Position numbers and translations under genes: made by a program
NCBI GenBank assembly: GCA_002786065.1
Contig: NHNY01000011.1
Location: forward strand, 470,316-534,315
Source: Microcyclospora pomicola
Lineage: Eukaryota > Ascomycota > Dothideomycetes > Capnodiales
Direction: 5' to 3'
DNA length: 64,000 nucleotides
Shown here: in pieces, positions 23,938 to 35,275 of the stretch
How positions within the stretch are numbered: position 1 is the first letter of the stretch
Layout: each line of letters opens with the position of its first letter
Notes under the pieces: generated by a model
The model's input: the letters and a program-made list of their open reading frames with translations, nothing else
Told to the model about the DNA's origin: nothing
Databases searched by the model: none

Positions 23938-25128
23938 ATGGCCTCCGCACCAACCACTGGGATGGCGTTCGCCATGCCCACCGCCTTCGTCGACATCCCC
24001 AAGGCGCGCGACCTGTCTGACCTGCGCTCCGGCTTGGCCGAGTGGGAGAAGAAGGCCAGCGCTTTGCTGACACCCCCGAGCTCCATCTCTCCCGATCTCC
24101 CTCCCAACCACAACCACCCCGGTCTGCGCGCTCCGCCGCCGATGACTGGCGAGAAAGAGATGGACCTGGGTGATATCCACGAGCAGTCCGAGAAGCAAGA
24201 CACTCCGATGCTGGCGGAATCATCGAGCATGCCCCTGAGCCGAGGTGCACTCTCCGGCTTGGACGCGTCCGCGGCCATCACTCCGGCGATGCTGGCCAAG
24301 CACCACCTGCCTGCCATCATGCTCGGGAACGGCCCCAAACCCATCCGGGACGTCATGGGCGAGCTGACCCAGTCGGTACCGGGCTTCTCCAGGATCCCCC
24401 CTGCCAAGGCAAGACGTCTCGTGGTCGCTGCCCTTGAAAGCAGGAACGGTGGCGGACCCGACGGCAATGTCGCCTTCTGCAAGACCGGCTGGGGACGGTG
24501 GGATGCACACATCAAGGGTTCTGGCTGCGACTCGGCCGTTGGCTCGTTCAACGATGGCCGCTTCTCGCCACCTCGGAGCGAACATGGCAGCTATGCCTTC
24601 TCCCATACGGACTCTGGAGTACACATGCATGGTCCCCGAGTGCCAGCTCACCGCGATCATCACTCCGGTGGCAGCTGGACTGCTTCCAGCCTGCGGGAGG
24701 AAGACGAGCTGGACATGGACATGGACGTGCCGGAGAACGAAGCCGATAAGATGTCCCTGGACGGCGACTCTATGGGCGAAGAATCCGAAAGCATGAACGA
24801 CGATACCGATGAAGAGGACTGGTCTGCAGTAGGTGCGGATGTGCTGAGGAAGGCTTCATTGCCCACTCCCGGCATGCCCCGCAAGAACTACAACGCACTC
24901 AGTGCCTCGTACAAACAACGATATCCATCAAGCTCTTGGACCCGGCGTCCGTCCAGCAGCTTGACCCGACGTCCATCGGGGATTAGCGAGCGTCGTCCTT
25001 CTTTCCAGTCGTTCCACTCCAAGTCGCTACCTTTTGGTGTCGGCAACATGCAAGCTATGCACCCGGCCATGGCCTCCCCGGCGGAGAAGGACGCGATCGC
25101 AGCACTTTTGAGCATGGGCTCAATGTGA
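23938..25128 (+). CDS. STB3: STB3-like Sin3-binding / RRPE-binding regulator
   Basis: A single coding exon of 396 residues. The conserved domain lies at about 115-190: ITPAMLAKHHLPAIMLGNGP, PIRDVMGELTQSVPGFSRIP, AKARRLVVAALES, then FCKTGWGRWDAH. This matches the STB3 family. In yeast Stb3 recruits Sin3 and binds RRPE elements to control ribosome-biogenesis genes, leaving the nucleus when nutrients are plentiful. The remainder is low complexity: acidic EEDELDMDMDV and Asp/Glu clusters around 265-305, then Ser/Arg-rich RRPSSSLTRRPSG, plausible kinase sites. The ATG at 23938 follows a good context and a leader intron. It converges on DBP8 across 1.3 kb. Confidence 0.8.
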   Translation: MASAPTTGMAFAMPTAFVDIPKARDLSDLRSGLAEWEKKASALLTPPSSISPDLPPNHNHPGLRAPPPMTGEKEMDLGDIHEQSEKQDTPMLAESSSMPLSRGALSGLDASAAITPAMLAKHHLPAIMLGNGPKPIRDVMGELTQSVPGFSRIPPAKARRLVVAALESRNGGGPDGNVAFCKTGWGRWDAHIKGSGCDSAVGSFNDGRFSPPRSEHGSYAFSHTDSGVHMHGPRVPAHRDHHSGGSWTASSLREEDELDMDMDVPENEADKMSLDGDSMGEESESMNDDTDEEDWSAVGADVLRKASLPTPGMPRKNYNALSASYKQRYPSSSWTRRPSSSLTRRPSGISERRPSFQSFHSKSLPFGVGNMQAMHPAMASPAEKDAIAALLSMGSM

Positions 25129-26455
25129 GATGTGTCTCACTGGCGTTCTTGCATTTCCACTTGGAAACCATACCACTTTGGTGTGATTGGTCGGATGAAG
25201 AAAGATACCCCCCGACTTTTCCACCCCCTTATTCTCTTGTTTATGAACGGCACTGGGCACCAGTCTTCGCAAGTCAAGTGCTGACGGAAGATCCTGGATT
25301 GACATGGGTGGCGAACACTCTCCTCACACATCAAATACCACCTACTACATTTCATCACGAACATCATCCACTCTCACCACTTACCCGTCATCCGACGGAC
25401 ATTAACGAATTTCATTTGTCACCACCACCACACAACACGCAATCACGCATTGCATCCCGTTCGAGCAGTCAAAGGATATCGCAAGCTTCATCCGTGAAAG
25501 CGAACCTAGATCTGCCACTGTCGCGGCTGCCTTGCTACCTCATCGGCTACAGAAAACCACACATCAGTCCTGTCTTCATCGACTAGGACACGATACTAAG
25601 CATGTGTTACCATCAACAGCAACACACACATCACAAGATCTGGTACGTGATGAGTACCAGGTCACAATCACAATCACAAGCATGAATGCGAAGCACAAAC
25701 ACGTTCGCATGAGGAAGAACCAAGAAGCATTTAGAGGAGGAGAAGGAAAGTCTTACAAAACGATGACAATCTTGAGCTCGCAGTCATTGGTCACCATTTT
25801 CAGGGTCGTCGTCTGGCTTCCCGCCTGTGCGGATCTATCTGTTCATCTTCACCTGACTGGGCACTGAAACGTGTCTGGGCGGTGCAGAGTCGAAAGATCT
25901 TCGCGGTTCACAGGCGGAGCAGAAGCGGTGAACGACGACCCTCAGAAGTAACAGGTGTGCTAGATTTCATGTTGGAGCTCGATGGAGTTTTTGTAGTCTC
26001 TCTTCTCGAGCGCTTGGCAAAGCTTCTAGGGAGAAATACGTGGTCTATTGAGATAGTCAAGACGGGACTGCATACCTCGCCCGTGCGGTATCGTACTAGG
26101 TAGATCAAATCATTTAGACGCTGCAAATACCTATTCACCTCCATTACTCGCCGTATCTTGTCGCCCTGAGCTTGCACATCTTCTCACCTCCTTCGAAGGC
26201 ATGGGACTCGCAGCAATCGCGCGCCCAGGTTCTTTTCACGGAATGTACTTCGATTCATGTCAGGCCAGGGAGTGTATCCAAAGGCAGAGTGTGGAAGTGT
26301 GATTAATTCCCGTTCATAGATGTACCAAATTTCCGACAGGGAGGGAAGCACAGTTCCTTCTTGGTCCTCTGTCCGCCCCTTCGTTCCGCGAGCATTCTAC
26401 ATCTATCTGTACAGCTGTACATCTACACACCACCCTTTCACTACATACAAGCTCC
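25129..26455. other. Convergent intergenic region STB3 / DBP8
   Basis: 1.3 kb between two stop codons. It carries CA-rich simple sequence (CACAATCACAATCACAAGC near 25665) and no recognisable gene. It should contain both 3' UTRs and terminators. Confidence 0.5.
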
Positions 26456-28009
26456 CTACATCGCCCGCTCCATCCGCCGGACGCGCTTCCCCTTGACGTC
26501 GCGCCCCTCCTCGATCGCCAGCAGCGCCTCGCGCTTCTTCTCCCCGACCTCCTTGAGCGCGTCGCGCACCACGCGCGTCTCGACGTTGACGCCCTCCTCA
26601 GCGTATGCCACCATGGGGGCGCCGACGCGGGCCTCGATGGCGTGGACGAGCGCGACGTCGCGCTGGCCCACCAGGCTGATGCTCGTGCCGTGGCGGCCCG
26701 CGCGCGCCGTGCGGCCGACGCGGTGGATGTAGCTGTCCGGGTCGCGGGGCAGGTCGTAGTTGACGACAAGGGCGATGGCGGGGATGTCGAGGCCGCGGGC
26801 GGCGACGTCGGTGGCGACGAGGATGCGGGCGGCGCCGGCGCGGAAGCGCGCGAGGTTGTCGATGCGGTCGGCGTGGCGCAGCTGCGAGTGCAGCGCGGTG
26901 ACGCGGTGGGCCAGCAGCCGCAGCAGGTACTCGAGGAAGGTGGCGGTGCGCGTGTGGTTGCAGAAGATGACGGTGGGGCGGGCGAGGTTGGCGGGCGTGC
27001 TGAGCAGGACGTGCAGGTATTTCTCCTTGTGCACGACGTTGACGAGCTGGTAGGTCTGCGAGAGGGTGGGCGGCAGGGTGAGGGCGTCGATGTCGACTTC
27101 GCTGATGAAGAGGGGTGGTTTGCTGGCGGGGCGGGGGAGGTCTTTCAGCGCGCGGACTTCTGGCGTGACGGTGGCGGTGAAAAGACAAGTCTGTCGCTTC
27201 TCCGAGGCTGGGACTGCGGAGAGACAGGTCTCGACGTCGGGGAGCATTGATCCTTTCCCCGCTGCGAGGAGCCGGTCGGCTTCGTCTAGGACGACGAACC
27301 GGACGCGACGGAGTCCATGGATCGTGTCCTCGCCAGAGTTCCGGATGTGATCTGCTAGACGACCGGGGGTGGCAATCACGATATGCGGTCGTCGAGCCAG
27401 ACCCAGTGCTTGCTCGCGCATTTCCGCACCGCCAGTAACCAGAACCGCTTTGATGCCTTGTCTGGCGCCGATGGCGAGGACCTGTTCGTAGATCTGTAGG
27501 GCCAATTCGCGCGTGGGCGTCAATATCACAGCATAGATACCGCTGGGGTCTCTCGCCCACTGCTGCAGGATGGGGACAGCAAATGCCACCGTCTTGCCGG
27601 AACCTGTGCGGCTGCCACCAATACAGTCGCGTCCAGAGATGATCTCCGGAATACAGGAGCTCTGAATGCGAGTCGGCTGGCGGATCGCCATGTTCGATAG
27701 TGAGGTTACCAGCCATGAATCGACTCCTAGAGTGGCAAAGGTTGAATTCTTCTCATCGATGGAAGCGCGGATGGTTAGGGGAACTGAGTCGTCTGTAGGA
27801 ACATCTGGTTCTGCTATCACCGCTGGCGCGGGTGCCTTTGCTTTTGCGTTTGCTTTCGTCTTTATTCGAGATGTCGTTGTCGTTGCATCAAATTTACTCT
27901 GTGATCGATCGTTGTCTTCCTCGTGAGAGTGTCGTGATGCTCTACTCTCTGACTCCGAACCATCGCCGCTCTCCTCGGACAGTCTTCTTCGCTTTTGAGG
28001 TCGTTCCAT
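26456..28009 (-). CDS. DBP8: DEAD-box ATP-dependent RNA helicase DBP8
   Basis: A single exon of 517 residues starting at [10 protein letters not shown] (28009); the frame runs further upstream but without ATG. Domain 1: Q-motif region with [11 protein letters not shown] and [12 protein letters not shown], Walker A SRTGSGKT near 136, [22 protein letters not shown] near 240, and motif III reading TAT (LFTATVTPE), as in this subfamily. Domain 2: [35 protein letters not shown]. The tail [15 protein letters not shown] is DBP8-like. The family acts in the nucleolus on pre-40S rRNA (18S maturation) with Esf2. The 3' half is extremely GC-rich, producing long spurious frames on other strands. It shares a short divergent promoter with KRI1. 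Confidence 0.92.
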   Translation of the reverse strand: MERPQKRRRLSEESGDGSESESRASRHSHEEDNDRSQSKFDATTTTSRIKTKANAKAKAPAPAVIAEPDVPTDDSVPLTIRASIDEKNSTFATLGVDSWLVTSLSNMAIRQPTRIQSSCIPEIISGRDCIGGSRTGSGKTVAFAVPILQQWARDPSGIYAVILTPTRELALQIYEQVLAIGARQGIKAVLVTGGAEMREQALGLARRPHIVIATPGRLADHIRNSGEDTIHGLRRVRFVVLDEADRLLAAGKGSMLPDVETCLSAVPASEKRQTCLFTATVTPEVRALKDLPRPASKPPLFISEVDIDALTLPPTLSQTYQLVNVVHKEKYLHVLLSTPANLARPTVIFCNHTRTATFLEYLLRLLAHRVTALHSQLRHADRIDNLARFRAGAARILVATDVAARGLDIPAIALVVNYDLPRDPDSYIHRVGRTARAGRHGTSISLVGQRDVALVHAIEARVGAPMVAYAEEGVNVETRVVRDALKEVGEKKREALLAIEEGRDVKGKRVRRMERAM

Positions 28010-28198
28010 TTCATATATATCTCTATACAGAAATGTCTGCGATCGAACAGACTTCAAGTGAAGTGCATGCGGTCGGAAAAATGTGCGCACAGACCATGTC
28101 GAGAAAATAAATCATTATCGCCGAACTTTCCTCCGCACCTCAGGCTCTTGGACCTTTTTTGCGACAACACAGAAAGATAGCTCCTCACATCTTCAGCC
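28010..28198. promoter_or_regulatory. 189-bp bidirectional promoter, DBP8 / KRI1
   Basis: Only 189 bp separate the start codons of two ribosome-biogenesis genes. It holds TATATAT near 28015, GGAAAAATG near 28076 (a partial match to the RRPE core AAAAATTT) and a T-run near 28155. Shared control is likely from the spacing; individual factor sites are not certain. Confidence 0.6.
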
Positions 28199-30157
28199 AT
28201 GCCTCGACCGAAGAAACGGACCAAGTTGTTGTCCGATGACGAAGCTGGGCCTGACCAAGAGGTTCACGACGGCTTCAGCATCAACGAAGAATACGCTCGT
28301 CGCTTTGAACACAACAAGAAGCGGGAGGAAAAGCAGCAATTGGAAGAGAAGCTCAAGGCTGGTCTGGACGACAGCGACGATGACTCTAGCTCGGAGGACG
28401 AAGATGACGATGCGGAATTAGCTACGGCGGATCTGGACGAAGAGATCATGACCACCCTCCGCGCGATCAAGAACAAGGATCCACGAGTGTACGATAACAA
28501 CGTCAAGTTTTACAAGGAATTCGACCCGGATGCTGTTATGGATGATGTCAAGAGCAAGAAGGACAAGCCTATGCGATTGCATGATTACCATCGGGAGAAT
28601 CTCCTGGCTGGCCGAACAGGAGGAGAGGATGAAGATGATGAGTCGGCGCCAGTTCAGACATACCAGCAAGAGCAGGATGAGCTGAAAGAGGATTTGCTCG
28701 GATCTTTGCACGCTGCGATCAAGCGAGATGATGCGGAAGATGAAGATGATCAGGGCTCTGACGACGACGACTTCTTGGTTGCCAAGTCTAAACCAAAGCA
28801 TGCTTCCATGCCGGCGGCAGCAAAGCCCAAATCGGGCCCCCGAATTACAGACGCAGAGATCGCGGTCGCGGACAAGGATCCCGAGACATACTTGTCGAAT
28901 TTCATGGCTGCGCGCGCCTGGCTGCCTGGTGAGGGTTCTAGATTTGAGGCTTTCGATTCGGACGACAGCGAAGAAGAAGCTCGAGCGGAAGAGTATGAAG
29001 CAGCATACAACATGCGATTCGAAGACCCGGCGACTGCGAATGAAAAACTGCGATCGTTTGCCCGTGATGTAGGGAAGTACGGTGTCAGACGAGACGAGAA
29101 GAGTGTTCGCAAAGTGGCTCGTGAACGAGAACGGGAGAAGAAAGAGGCTGCCAAACGTGAGCGAGAGGAAGGGCATGCTCGTTTGAGGAAGTTGAAGATC
29201 GATGAAGCCGAGCAGAAGATCAACAAAATCAAGGAGGCTGCTGGGTTGAGTGCCAAGGATCTGGACTTGGAGCAATGGCGAGACATCATCGAGGGCGATT
29301 TCAACGACGACGAGTGGGATCAAGTGATGATGCAAAGATTCGGGGACCAATACTACGAAGCCGAGGAGGCGGTTGACTCGGATGTCGAGATGGAGTACGT
29401 GGGGGAGAAGAAGAAGAAATCGAAGAATGTCAAGAAACCGGTATGGGATGATGATGTCGACATCAAGGATCTCGTTTCGGATTTTGAAGATGAGGCCACC
29501 AAGCCGAACGTCGCAATATCATCGGATGCTGAGGACGAAGAAGACGAAGAAGACGAAGAAGACGGCGGAGTTCCCCTCACAGCTCATGACGATGACGATG
29601 AAGAGAAATCGGCAGCGCCCAAATTATCCTCCAAGAAACTCCAAAAAGCCCGCGCCCAAGCCAAACTTGACGCCAAACGCGACGCCCGCCAAACACGACG
29701 CAAAGTCGAAGAGTTCGTCGACGCCAACCTCCCCCTCGACGTCGCCACTGCCAGCAGTAGCAACGGCAACCCAACCAGCCAAGCCTCCGGCTTCCGCTAC
29801 CGCGAGACGTCCCCGACTTCCTTCGGTCTCACGGCACGTGACATCCTGTTCGCGGACGATAGCCAACTGAACCAGTACGCGGGACTGAAGAAGATGGCGA
29901 CGTTCCGGGATGAGGAGCGCAAGCGGCGGGACAAGAAGAAGTTCAGCAAGAAGGGCCGGCTGCGGGAGTGGCGGAAGGAGGTGTTTGGCGATGCGGAGGG
30001 ACCGAGGTTGGAGGATTTCGTGCGTCGTGGGGAGGATGGGGATGCTGCTGCTGGTGGGGAGGAGGGTGGGGAGCAGAAGGTTCCGGACGGCAAGAAGAAG
30101 AAGAAGAGGTCGAGGAAGCGAAAGGCGGCTGCTGTCGCTGGGGAGGACGCTTCGTGA
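28199..30157 (+). CDS. KRI1: Ribosome biogenesis protein KRI1
   Basis: A single exon of 652 residues. The acidic N-terminus contains FSINEEYARRFEHNKKREE, the KRI1 start signature. Mid-protein there is YLSNFMAARAWLPG, then RFEDPATANEKLRSFARDVG. A charged helix (REREREKKEAAKREREEG) leads to KIKEAAGLSAKDLDLEQW, then the conserved GDFNDDEWDQVMMQRFGDQYY and KPVWDDDVDI. The C-terminal domain has FGLTARDILFADDSQLNQY and KKFSKKGRLREWRKEVFG, ending in a Lys-rich nuclear/nucleolar signal. KRI1 is an essential nucleolar protein that works with Krr1 in 40S assembly. A GAAGAC-type simple repeat encodes an acidic run near 29535. It is divergent from DBP8. Confidence 0.92.
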   Translation: MPRPKKRTKLLSDDEAGPDQEVHDGFSINEEYARRFEHNKKREEKQQLEEKLKAGLDDSDDDSSSEDEDDDAELATADLDEEIMTTLRAIKNKDPRVYDNNVKFYKEFDPDAVMDDVKSKKDKPMRLHDYHRENLLAGRTGGEDEDDESAPVQTYQQEQDELKEDLLGSLHAAIKRDDAEDEDDQGSDDDDFLVAKSKPKHASMPAAAKPKSGPRITDAEIAVADKDPETYLSNFMAARAWLPGEGSRFEAFDSDDSEEEARAEEYEAAYNMRFEDPATANEKLRSFARDVGKYGVRRDEKSVRKVAREREREKKEAAKREREEGHARLRKLKIDEAEQKINKIKEAAGLSAKDLDLEQWRDIIEGDFNDDEWDQVMMQRFGDQYYEAEEAVDSDVEMEYVGEKKKKSKNVKKPVWDDDVDIKDLVSDFEDEATKPNVAISSDAEDEEDEEDEEDGGVPLTAHDDDDEEKSAAPKLSSKKLQKARAQAKLDAKRDARQTRRKVEEFVDANLPLDVATASSSNGNPTSQASGFRYRETSPTSFGLTARDILFADDSQLNQYAGLKKMATFRDEERKRRDKKKFSKKGRLREWRKEVFGDAEGPRLEDFVRRGEDGDAAAGGEEGGEQKVPDGKKKKKRSRKRKAAAVAGEDAS

Positions 30158-30582
30158 AGCGTGCCACTCCATGGACGTGTAGAACTTGTGAATATGTTCA
30201 TATGACACTGCCCGGGCATTCAATCAGTCGTAGATGTGTTGAAATTCTTTTTTGCCATATCGATTCCTCATTCCATGATAAGAACCATAGTTAGGAACTC
30301 CAAATATCTCCCTTGCTCGTAGAACACCGGACCCCATTGCTTCCCCCACCCCTACCAACCTGCCAAAAAGACGCCGATGCCTCATATCCCATGTCCCAAT
30401 AAACTCCCACCATATCTGACCTTGACACCTCCTCTCTCTCTCATTGAACCCGAGTCTGGATTCCTCGTCTTCTGATCTCTTCCAATCTTTCCTCTGTGAC
30501 CTTTCTCTCCTGCCTTCCCCTCCGCCCAAATCCTCCCCCTCCCCACTCCTCCCCCTCCCCCTCTCATCCACCCCCCCACGTC
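30158..30582. other. Convergent intergenic region KRI1 / Yippee gene
   Basis: 425 bp between stop codons, with a long pyrimidine tract (C/T over about 30495-30580). No gene seen. The tract would form the purine-rich 3' UTR of the Yippee transcript. Confidence 0.5.
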
Positions 30583-31017
30583 TCACGTCACCGTACAGAT
30601 CAACTCGCCCTCGAGGATGTACTTGCCCTCCTTGTACTTCTCCGTCTGCTCGTAGGCGCAGTCGTACTTCCAGCCGACGACCTCCTTGCACTGGCGGCAG
30701 AAGACGTCGCGCACGACGTGGCGGCCGGTGGTCATGTTGCGCTCCGTCGGGTCGCCGGCTTGCGTGTTGACGACCGCGTCGAAGAGGTAGGCTTTGCCGT
30801 GTTGGCCGCGGAAGTTCTGGGTGAGGACAGAGTTAGGTTGAGGGAGGGTATGGGGTGGGGGGGAAGGGAGTGGAAGGGATGGGGGAGGTGAGGTGGGGAG
30901 AGGGGTGCAAGGACTCACTCGGCTGATGATGGCGTCGTGGTCGGCCAGGTGGGTCTTGCAGTTCTTGCAGCCGTAGATGCGCTTGGCGTCGAGGTAGACG
31001 TTGTAGATCAAGCCCAT
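30583..31017 (-). CDS. Yippee-family zinc-binding protein (MOH1-like)
   Basis: Exons 31017-30919 and 30816-30583 encode 110 residues, the normal Yippee length. The zinc site is made of two CxxC pairs: CKNC near residue 17 and CRQC about 55 residues later. Family landmarks are YGCKNCKTHLADHDAIISR, FRGQHGKAYLFD, GRHVVRDVFCRQC, VVGWKYDCAYE and KYKEGKYILE. Yippee proteins share the CULT/Mis18-like fold; the yeast member Moh1 is linked to stationary phase and stress survival, with molecular role unclear. The intron (30817-30918) is almost pure G/A on the plus strand with a GTGAGT donor. The splice restores continuity ISR|NFRGQ. Confidence 0.92.
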   Translation of the reverse strand: MGLIYNVYLDAKRIYGCKNCKTHLADHDAIISRVSPCTPLPTSPPPSLPLPSPPPHTLPQPNSVLTQNFRGQHGKAYLFDAVVNTQAGDPTERNMTTGRHVVRDVFCRQCKEVVGWKYDCAYEQTEKYKEGKYILEGELICTVT

Positions 31018-33449
31018 GGCTGGGCTGGGGGGGGGAGGGGTGGTGGTGGATGCGATGCGGTGCGATGGGAGGACGGGGATGTGAATTGTTCAGAAGTTCA
31101 AGATATAGGCGGGTCCGGCGGTGGATGAGGTGGATGGAGCGAGAGGTGCACTACAGATAAGACTGGAAGGAGGTGGAAGGAGTAAGGCTGACGAAGATGA
31201 AGAAGTCGAAGAAGAAGTGAAGTCGCCTGCTATCTGGGGAGGACGACCTGACGTTGTGCTTTGCGGTAGCAGCACGAGGCTGGAGCTGGAGTTAAGCTGT
31301 ATGTCTGGACATCAGGCAGACGTCAGCGTGTTCGACGGTCTATCGATGAAGCGGCTGCAGTGGAGACTGACAGAGGCGACGCTTTTTCTTTGGTCTGGAT
31401 TGCTGGTTTGTGGCTGTTGAGGCCGACTTGTAGTCGAGATATCTGCATGAGATAGGAGGATGCTTGTCACGGGGGCGGAGGTGCATAGTGGGACAGCTGC
31501 GGACGGTGAACGTGGGGTCGTGCATACATGTGTCCAGTAGTCAATTTCAGGCCAAGTGATTACTCTACTATCTAGAGCAGTGAATCTATGACATCTTCAT
31601 GTAAGTGAGCCTCGTTGGAGAAACCACCCAACGCATGAGAAGGTACAGCTAGTAGTCATGTCGCAGGTGGTCGACATCTCTCCATCAGTCTACAGATCAG
31701 GTAGGTTGGCTGATACGCGGATGTATCTAGAGATCCGAACATGATTGTATTACAGGTGGTGCTCCTAGGAGCACACATGTTCTCACTTCCTCACGTTACG
31801 TTCTAGCATGCCTGATCAGGCCATCGCCAAAGAGCGAGGATTCACGGTAATGTATACCGGGCTACGGCACCACACTCTAGGCTCGCCATCGCTAATGACT
31901 TTTGGCGGGTGAGTAGCCTAAGGAAAAGACAGACTCGCGGTGGGTTGATATGAGCCACAAAGCCCTGGCTGAGCACTCCTGCGAACATATGTATGCATGC
32001 CGCGTAGAGTATCCAGCTGGTGCAATCAGTTTGTGCTTCCATCTCTGATGCCAACTGATGCACTCAGCTTGGGACCAGTACAGTGACCGCTAATACAGCT
32101 TCCACGTCGACCACGAATCCAGCCAGCCGAGGGTGGTACAGTACCAAAGACGAAGACTGAGACATGTGTTGGATGATGGCCGTCTAGTGAAGCGGGGTTT
32201 CTTTTACCTCATGACACCATTGATGCGCCATATCGGTGGTGCCAAGCATGGACGAGGTGGCAGATGACCGCCATGAGTGGAAGGACAAGTGAAGGATGTG
32301 TTGTTGGCTAGGAGAGGGAGTGCGAGCGTATACATACCTATGTCAGTGTCGACATCAGATCAGATTCGCGAACTCTACATGTAGACAATAATAAGAGATA
32401 TTATCGCCTGATGGCCACCGAGATGCAGCCGGCGGATCCTTTGAAGTCTGCACAGGCACGGACGCGGTGGAGGATGAAATTGAGCTGGGTCTTGACACCT
32501 GGAACCTGCATCTGGTTGCTATTTCCGTCCTCCATCGCTTCACCTCTCGTATTTCTAACCTGACTTCGAGCGACAGTCGCTGCTGTCAGCATGATGTGTA
32601 TATCTGCATCATGTACATCCTCTGGCCAGAATGAGTGGTGCTTCATTCAGTGTTGTAACGCAGACAAGCATCTGCCGACAAGGATCTTGGTAGGATGCGG
32701 TGCAGCCATGTACAGTAAGAATAACGTCGCTACCGTTGCTCCCTTGTACCCGCTCTACATCTCATCTCCCGTTGCCGCTACTACTCTCTCCAGTCTGCAC
32801 CATCTCACGCCCGCCCAATGCCCACCACGAACAATGATCCAATGCACCGCTCCACGATGGTAGTTGTAGATACACTCCCCTCCGCATGAATCTGAACATG
32901 ACCATCACCATGTCTAAACTGTAAAGCAACCGAATGCAAGGTCGTGGATTGAAGGATTGCCCCACACAACTCCCGCTGCAAGCACTTCCGTCGTCCCGTC
33001 TCGTCTCGTCTCGTCTTCCTCATTTCCTCATTCCAGACACCTCACTCGCTTTCTCCATCCTACCCCGACGCCGCCCGTCCACCACTCCTCGCCTGTCTCG
33101 GTGATCCCTCTGCTCTCCATACCCGTCACTCGCTCGACCCCCCGACAGTTACGGCATGACCATCACCAGCTCGAACATTCGCATCCCCGTATAATTGTCC
33201 ATCAACGCGCCCCCCGAGGCCCAAACCCAGCATTCACCACGACATCCTAGCGCTCCTCCCACGGTCGGCCTCGTGTCCGGCGTCCACTCGTTCGATCCGT
33301 CCAGCTACCTTGGCCGAGACCATGCGCAGGTGACCAGCGGCCACACCTCCTCACCTCGTGCATACCGCGCACCCCATCCATCGAGCGGACACATGGGCTC
33401 GCATCCTCGACACGCGAGTGCTCACCGGAAACCAGCCGTGCACGAGGAT
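31018..33449. other. Intergenic region of 2.4 kb
   Basis: No gene recognised. A G-run rich stretch just upstream of the Yippee ATG (31018-31045) and pyrimidine-rich sequence (33000-33120) resemble promoter/leader DNA. From 33195 the frame of the next gene is open but without ATG until 33393, so this part is likely 5' leader. Confidence 0.45.
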
Positions 33450-35275
33450 ATGTCTCCACCACTCAAGAGACGCCGGCTGGACGAACCCGCGGCGGCAGGT
33501 CCAGGCACCGCAGATGCGCAGGCGTCCAGTACACAGGGGCATTTCATCCATAAAGTCAGCAGTCTACCCACCCACTTCCTACGACCAGCCCGCATCCCGA
33601 GCCATGTCGACGAGATCCATATCCACCACCAGGACCGCCAAGTCTCATATGATGCGTTCGGACAGTCGAACAACCGGCGGCAGCTCGGTACCGCCGCAAG
33701 CTCCTCGTCCTCCTCGACGACCACGGACAACCCTCTGCTGTCAGATTCTTCAACAGGCGCAACTGTTGCGGTCAGCGTTGCTGTTGACATAAGCGCGACA
33801 GCAACATCTTCCACGGCATCATCTTCTACGGAATCATCATCTACGGACTCTTCCTCCACGGACTCTTCCTCCACGGACTCCTCGGTGTCGCAGTCCACGA
33901 CCTCGCGTTCTGTGACTGTGTCGTCAACTTCAGAGACATCGTCGGCCACGGACACTAGGAGTGGCTCTTCGACGACGACCTCATCTGCGAGTCGCAGCAG
34001 CTCCGGGTCTCAATCGACGACGGATGCTGCCACATATCCAACCATCACATCAGGCGCCACCAATACATCTTCCACCATTACCACCATTTCTTCCGGGCTC
34101 AACTTCACAACATCAGGTCAGAATCTTTCCACTCATATTCAGCTTCAAAGGCAATCACTGACAGTATCGTAGCCACCACAATTACGTCGGATGGTTCTAC
34201 ATACACCTCTGAAACAACCATTGCATCATCCAGCAGTAGCGCTTTGACCGATGCTGCGTTTGTTTATCTTGCTACCCTCACAGATGGGTCAGTACAGGCT
34301 GTCACCGAGTATGGCTACGTATACACCACCACCTTTTCCGATGGAGAGAAATCCACCATTTCGGCTGCTACAACGACGCATAGAAGTACCACAACCGACT
34401 CCAGTGGCGACGTATCAGTATTTTTAGCGACTGCTTCAACCACAAGCACGTCTGGCGCGACGGATGCCGCCGGGGCTGCAGGAGCCGCGGCACATTCTAC
34501 CAGCACATCGGCGGCACCGAGCAGCACCAGCGCCACGATAGACGCCACCGATAAGCAGTCCGACAGCACTCCCCCAGCAGGCACAATCGCGGGTGGCGTG
34601 GTAGGAGGATGCGCTGGGTTAGCCGCATTACTATTGATCGCCATGCTCTTCGTCCGCTGGTATCGACGGAGAGGGCAACTTGGCCACCAAGCATTACCGC
34701 GCAATCTTGCAGGCCCACAGACAGGTCTGCACGATGCGGAAGGTCCTAGCCGGCCACCACGAGGTCCTGGAATGGCTGAACGCGCCGGTCTGGTTCCACT
34801 GATGGGCGCTTTACCGGCGCTTCTTCGTCCGCACAATCGCAGTAGTGCGGGTACCACATCCGAAACCAGCGAGCGCGGCTTTCAACGAGTATCGGGACGA
34901 AAAATGCCTTCAGCATTCAGTGAAGGCATGCACAGCCCTCCGCCTTCTATGCCACTGACCACACGAGACCGAGACATCAACACGACCTCCTTCTATCGAG
35001 ACAGCGGTGGGTTCTATGGTGGAGAAGGCGAAGTGTTTAGCGATGCGGCCGCTGTTGGCACTCCCACGACGAGTCAGCAGAGTCACGAAGAAATGACCCT
35101 CTCGCCCGGCCCTCGTCGAACACCCACCGTGCATGCCGCTGGGCCTTACAATTTCTCGGTCCCGTCACGGAACGCCGGGTATTCGCCGCCACAGTCCGCG
35201 GCTACGTTTGGATCGTTGGAGATGCCGTCCTCGCTCGACACGAATCGAAACAGCCGCTTTACTGAAGAGGTCTGA
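33450..35275 (+). CDS. Ser/Thr-rich single-pass membrane protein
   Basis: Exons 33450-34116 and 34173-35275 give 589 residues. The N-terminus is basic (MSPPLKRRRLDEP) without a classical signal peptide. A long Ser/Thr mucin-like region contains STDSSSTDSSSTDSS repeats. A second segment FVYLATLTDGSVQAVTEYGY follows, then one strong membrane helix (AGGVVGGCAGLAALLLIAML) directly followed by RWYRRR, and about 170 residues of cytoplasmic tail rich in Ser/Pro. The layout resembles Mid2/Wsc-type wall sensors, though without the WSC Cys domain and without a cleavable signal. Start choice is uncertain: 33393 is also an in-frame ATG with poorer context. Function unknown. Confidence 0.7.

Noticed and set aside
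26598-27716. 372-codon minus-strand frame and several plus-strand frames over DBP8
   Set aside because: Arg/His/Pro-rich shadow frames of a very GC-rich helicase exon; the DBP8 frame holds every helicase motif.
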